DNA of 64,000 bases, from positions 1,860,001-1,924,000 of the forward strand of contig CP137324.1 in NCBI GenBank assembly GCA_033182465.1, written 5' to 3'. This stretch comes from Sanghuangporus weigelae. Its lineage: Eukaryota; Basidiomycota; Agaricomycetes; Hymenochaetales; Hymenochaetaceae. Below are positions 59,779 to 64,000 of the stretch, in pieces. A model generated the notes under the pieces. That model was given only the letters and a program-made list of their open reading frames with translations. It was not told the origin of the DNA and made no database searches. Both the position numbers and the translations under genes were made by a program. Each line of letters opens with the position of its first letter. The first letter of the stretch is position 1.

Positions 59779-62700
59779 TCATCGCACCGGATGTCGCTTG
59801 CGAGGATATCCCTTCGACCAGTTCTCGCCCACCGGGGAATTCAGGAAATCGAGTTTCGTCGAAAACTGACAACTGAAAACAGCCGTATTTCGTGCTCGAC
59901 AAAGTGTATCGCGCATATCCTCAGGTATCCAAGTCAGCAAATCGCCCCGTTCGCCCCTCACCCAGCCGTCACCGGACAGAATCCAATTTGAGTTTGCGCG
60001 TTCCGTGGAAGTATTGTGGTTATAATGAACTACATCCGTATCTACATTCTGCGACGTGGACGAACTCGACCTGGCACTCGCCGCCGGCAGTCCGACGCCC
60101 AGAGCGGTGTTGACACTACTAACGTCCCAGACGCGAATTGTCATATCGGAGGAACCCGATACGACACGATTCCCATCTTGCGAGAACATCACTGACAAGA
60201 CCCAGCCTGCATGCCCTTCAAGAGGTCCACATACAAGATCGCCGCTGAGGACATCCCATATGCGCACCGCACCATTCTCATAACCATAGACGACGAGCCC
60301 GCCATCTCGAGAAAACGCGACTGACGAAGCATCCCGTATGCATAGTTTGAGCTGTCGCGAAAGGAACTCACCGCTGTCGACATCCCAGATACGAATTGTT
60401 CCGGCCCGAGAGCTCGATACGATGTGCTTCCCGTCCGGATGGAACACGACTGACCGGATGGATTCCTCATTCTCAAACGGGCCAGAGACGAACTCGCCGC
60501 TGTCGGTATTCCAAATACATAATGTCCCATCCCAAGAGCCAGACACGATATACCTGCCATCCAACGAGAATGCGACTGAAGTAACGCCACTGGTGTGTGC
60601 TCGGAGCGGACCCCAAAGAAGCCTGCCACTGTCGGCATCCCGGATGCAAAGGGTCATATCCTCGGAGCCCGAGACGATGCGTTTCCCGTCGGTAGAAACT
60701 GCAATTGAAATAATGCTGGCTGTGTGTCCCTCGAGCGGACCCAAGATGAGCTCGCCGCTGCCGGCATCCCAAATGTGAATAGTGCCACGCTGAGAGCCTG
60801 AAAGGACGCGGTTCCCATCTGGAGAGAATGTCACCGAACGGACTCCGTCTGTGACACTCTTGAACGGACTGAGAAGCTTGCCGCTGTCGACGTCCCAAAT
60901 TCGAAGAGTATCATCGCCAGAGCCTGAGACGATGCGTTTCCCAGCAGGAGAGAAAGCAACTGAGTTAACCCCAAATGTGTGTGCCTCGGAGACACCTGAC
61001 GCGATTTCGGTGCTGCCTTCTACATCCCAAATGCGAATTTCACCATTTCCTGAGCCCGAGATGACCCGTTTACCGTCTGGAGTGAAAATGACTGACCTAA
61101 TATATGACATGTGTCCCTTGAATGGACTCCAGATGCGCCGTCCGCTTTCAACATCCCAGACGGCAATCGCATCCCTGTCACCGGAGACGACGCGTTGTCC
61201 GTCCGGAGACAACGCGACGGCGTAGACATGGCACTTGTTGAGAAGTCCTGAAATGAGCTCGCCGTCGACATTCCAAATGCAGAGCTTACGGAGGTCGCTT
61301 GTCGCGACACGCTTCCCATCTGACGAGACAGCACATGTCCAGCCATCAATCGGAACCGAGACTCGCTTCCCGATGCCGGCATCCCAGATGCCAATCTTTC
61401 TATCTTTAGCACCTAAGATAAACTTCCCGTCCGGTGAGACATTGCGGAACCAGACGCCTTTATCGTCTTCAAACCGAACAGAGACGAGCTCGCCGTTGCA
61501 AGAATCAGAAATGTAGACATCTCCATCAGCGACTGAAATGACACGTTTGCCGTCTACAGAAAACGCGACCGATATGTCCCATGAATTCCCCGCCTTAAAG
61601 GGTCCAGAAACGGGCTGGCCGAGGTCGACATCCCAAACCCGGATCATTCCATCGCCACGGCCTGAAACGATGCGCTTGCTGTCCGGAGAGAACGCTACAC
61701 AAAAGATCGCGGCGTCTTCCTTAAAATTCAATATCTGCTCGCCGCTGAACGCACTCCAGACGCGAATCGTTTTATCGTCAGAACCAGATGCGATAAACCT
61801 TCCATCGGGGGAGATCACCACCGAGAAGACCGTGGATGCGTGCCCGATCAAGACCTTCATGCAACGCGCTGGGGTCCTTGTTCCCAGTCTATGTACTTTG
61901 ACGACTGGATGCGTTTCTGAATAATGATCCGCAATTGGCGACTCGCCTTTCCAAAGAGATATGGCAGACAGATATACGTGAGGAGCGCTTTGCGAGATCG
62001 GGTATGCAAAGACGCTAGCTAGCCTATACGCTTCCCAGAACAGAGAGGAAATCTCGTCGTCTATTGTCTGAAATAAGATCAGAAAAGCGATGGCGTGCAT
62101 TGATAGAACTACTGACCGTTGACCACTGACTTGTATCGTACAGATCTCGAGCGGTAACACGGTTGAATTGCTCGGTCAGACTGAGGACCTCGAACCAATA
62201 CAGCAGGTGTTCTTTTACAAACTTCTTCATACGATCCTTCAACTCGGTCGAAACATCCAATTTTGATAGCTCGCACAGATGGACAGACCAGAATCGGCAT
62301 GCGTATCTCAACTGCGGACGAATGTTCTCCGCAATGCGTGCCTGCAAATCCAGAATATCCTCGTTGCGGAGGAACGACGATTCAATTTTGCAAATGTTGA
62401 GACACAGACTCTGCGTCATGACATCGAAGCATCGCTCAGTCACGGCTTGCTTCTGCTTACTCTCGTCGACGTGCCATGGTTCGCCTCCAGACCTCTCGCG
62501 CGACAATAGATAGTCGTCGAAAGACGCGTGATGGGGGCGGACTGGCTTCCCAGCCTCGTACGAGACTACAGACTGAAGCTGCCTCAATATCGGATCCACC
62601 GTATCTTCCTCGAGACCTAGAAAAGCTTCGATGTCGGCATTGGTCATAGCCTTCTTTCCGACCAGGATAAGTCCCAGGATGGCTGTGCCATCATCTTTCG

Positions 62701-64000
62701 AGGATGAAGTTCTACTCCAGATTCTGGATTCCCGGAGCACTGTTGCATATAGACTGTCCATCTTGTCGTCTTGTAGTGACCACTTTTCGTTAACTAGATT
62801 CTTCAGCTTCCGGCTCGGGTTCACGTCAGAATGCACCAGTTCGATCACGGTAAATGCCCAAATGAAGTGTCCGTCTGCAGCATCGCAGAGCATCTGGATC
62901 TCCTTTTCCAAAACCTTGACTGATTCATCGAATTCCCTCCTCATCTCATTCCTGATGTAAAGAGCAACGTCATTTCTACTGTCTTCGGATTCATGTTCAA
63001 GCTCGACACGATCAATATCGGTTTTTGTCGCAAAGTTCTTCATGATATCAGGTTCCGGCCGACTCGTGATAAGAGTGCGAACGTTCGAAGGAAGCTTCGT
63101 AAAACCAGTCTTCAGCAAGCTCAGTAGACCACTACGACTATGAGCGTTACCACATTCATCCAATGCGTCGAGAATAATGACGATCGGACCCGTGACGCTA
63201 GCTGCAGATAACAGCCCCGACAGTAGCTCGTCGAATTGATTCTTCAAAACGCCATCGCTGATATTCTTCTTTTCAGCAACCGCCTTGATGATATGCGGCC
63301 TGACAAGCGGGTAGCGCTCTGCGAGCTTGTAGGCAATGGTTCGTATAACACTGCTCGGCTCACTTTTTCCCCGCTCAAAAAATAGATGGACAGCATTGTC
63401 CCCATACTCATCTGAAGTGGTTACTGTGATGGTACTCTTTCCGTAACCCGCAGGTCCAGTGAGCCAAAGAATATTTGGAGATGTCTCCGAGTTCAGGAAG
63501 GTCTCGATTTGATCTAGATATTTCTTCCGGGTTTTACAGTGGCATCGTGCATGATCGCCCACATTGCGCATGGTCGTGAAGGGTCCGAGCCTCTCCTTTA
63601 GATCGTCGAACAGTTTCTGTGAGGCTGGATGGCGGAGTCTGTTTGTGGCTCAAGCAAAATAGGAGGAAACGACACGTACCTGCGTCTGCGAGCGTAGCCT
63701 TTGCTTCCTGCACAGTCACACGGATCTCGCGGACCTCTTTCTTTATTTGGTGGGCAATGGCACTATCCAAATCCTTTCTAAGGTTGTTGAAGAGAGTGGT
63801 ATACTCTGTGACCTTTCGAGCACTGGGTCTACGAACCATTCGACCTACAATATTCATGAGCAACCTTAATAGTTAATATTAGAAAGCGACGCACTGAAGA
63901 AAGGACGAGAAGCGTATTGTTGCACAAACAAAGAGCACTCGACAGCTTTATCGAGCATCTTTGTAAGTGTTGTCTTCAAAATTTCAGTGTTATCCAGTAA
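59779..64000 (-). CDS. NLR copy 3: NACHT - WD40 (5' end outside window)
   Basis: Exons 63895->64000, 63680-63844, 62117-63624 and 59779-62067; open throughout. The visible N-terminal part (LLDNTEILKTTLTKMLDKAV, VECSLFVQQYASRPFF) is the helical linker; a C2 exon would lie beyond the edge. NACHT has P-loop LTGPAGYGKST and Walker B IIILDALDEC, but the domain is clearly more diverged from copies 1 and 2 than they are from each other. About 14 WD40-type units follow, ending in DGWVRGERGDLLTWIPEDMR and a tail RKRHPVR. The WD40 end and 3' flank are nearly the same as in copy 1. Donor GTCAGT at the NACHT/WD40 junction is shared by all three copies. Confidence 0.87.

Overview
This window is a piece of nuclear genome from a filamentous basidiomycete, most likely a mushroom-forming Agaricomycete. 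The signs are very many short introns (most 45-75 bp), compact genes, divergent gene pairs 110-230 bp apart, a fungal Phx1-type homeodomain regulator, and NACHT-WD40 genes of the type expanded in Agaricomycetes. I could rebuild splice structures by hand for about 20 genes. In each complete model the exon lengths add up to an intact reading frame.

Positions 1-42,000 are mostly conserved single-copy housekeeping genes. In order: a PGAP2/CWH43-type GPI remodelling gene (cut by the left edge), PRP18, COX12, the U1-70K gene SNP1, a homeodomain transcription factor with a long upstream region, the exosome gene RRP41/SKI6, RFT1, the J-protein gene JJJ1, TIM13, a ZNF830-like zinc-finger gene, COX10, UBA4, an unrecognised 393-aa gene, a 668-bp MITE with 20-bp terminal repeats and TA flanks, an adenosine-deaminase-like gene, a small secreted/GPI-type gene flanked by two decayed relatives, an eIF4B-like gene, an RS-domain cyclophilin, a Ras-like GTPase, and the DEAD-box gene DBP2 with a 734-bp intron. 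Splicing (PRP18, SNP1, RS-cyclophilin, ZNF830-like, DBP2), mitochondria (COX12, TIM13, COX10) and ER/GPI/N-glycan assembly (PGAP2-like, RFT1) recur, but nothing suggests co-regulation beyond shared divergent promoters.

Positions 42,000-64,000 are an accessory, duplicated region. An intact gene for a Ser/Thr-rich protein with a CRIB (Cdc42/Rac-binding) motif lies tail to tail with a large NLR-type gene encoding C2 - helical linker - NACHT - about 14 WD40 repeats. This pair is present three times in tandem. CRIB copies 2 and 3 are decayed fragments. NLR copy 1 has a broken WD40 part, copy 2 looks intact (1573 codons), and copy 3 is open but runs off the right edge. NLR copies 1 and 2 share 724 bp with no differences across the NACHT P-loop region and an intron, inside more diverged flanks. 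The tail of copy 1 instead matches copy 3. This points to gene conversion and module shuffling, as expected of fungal NLR/allorecognition-type genes.

No rRNA, tRNA, CRISPR or virus-like element was recognised.
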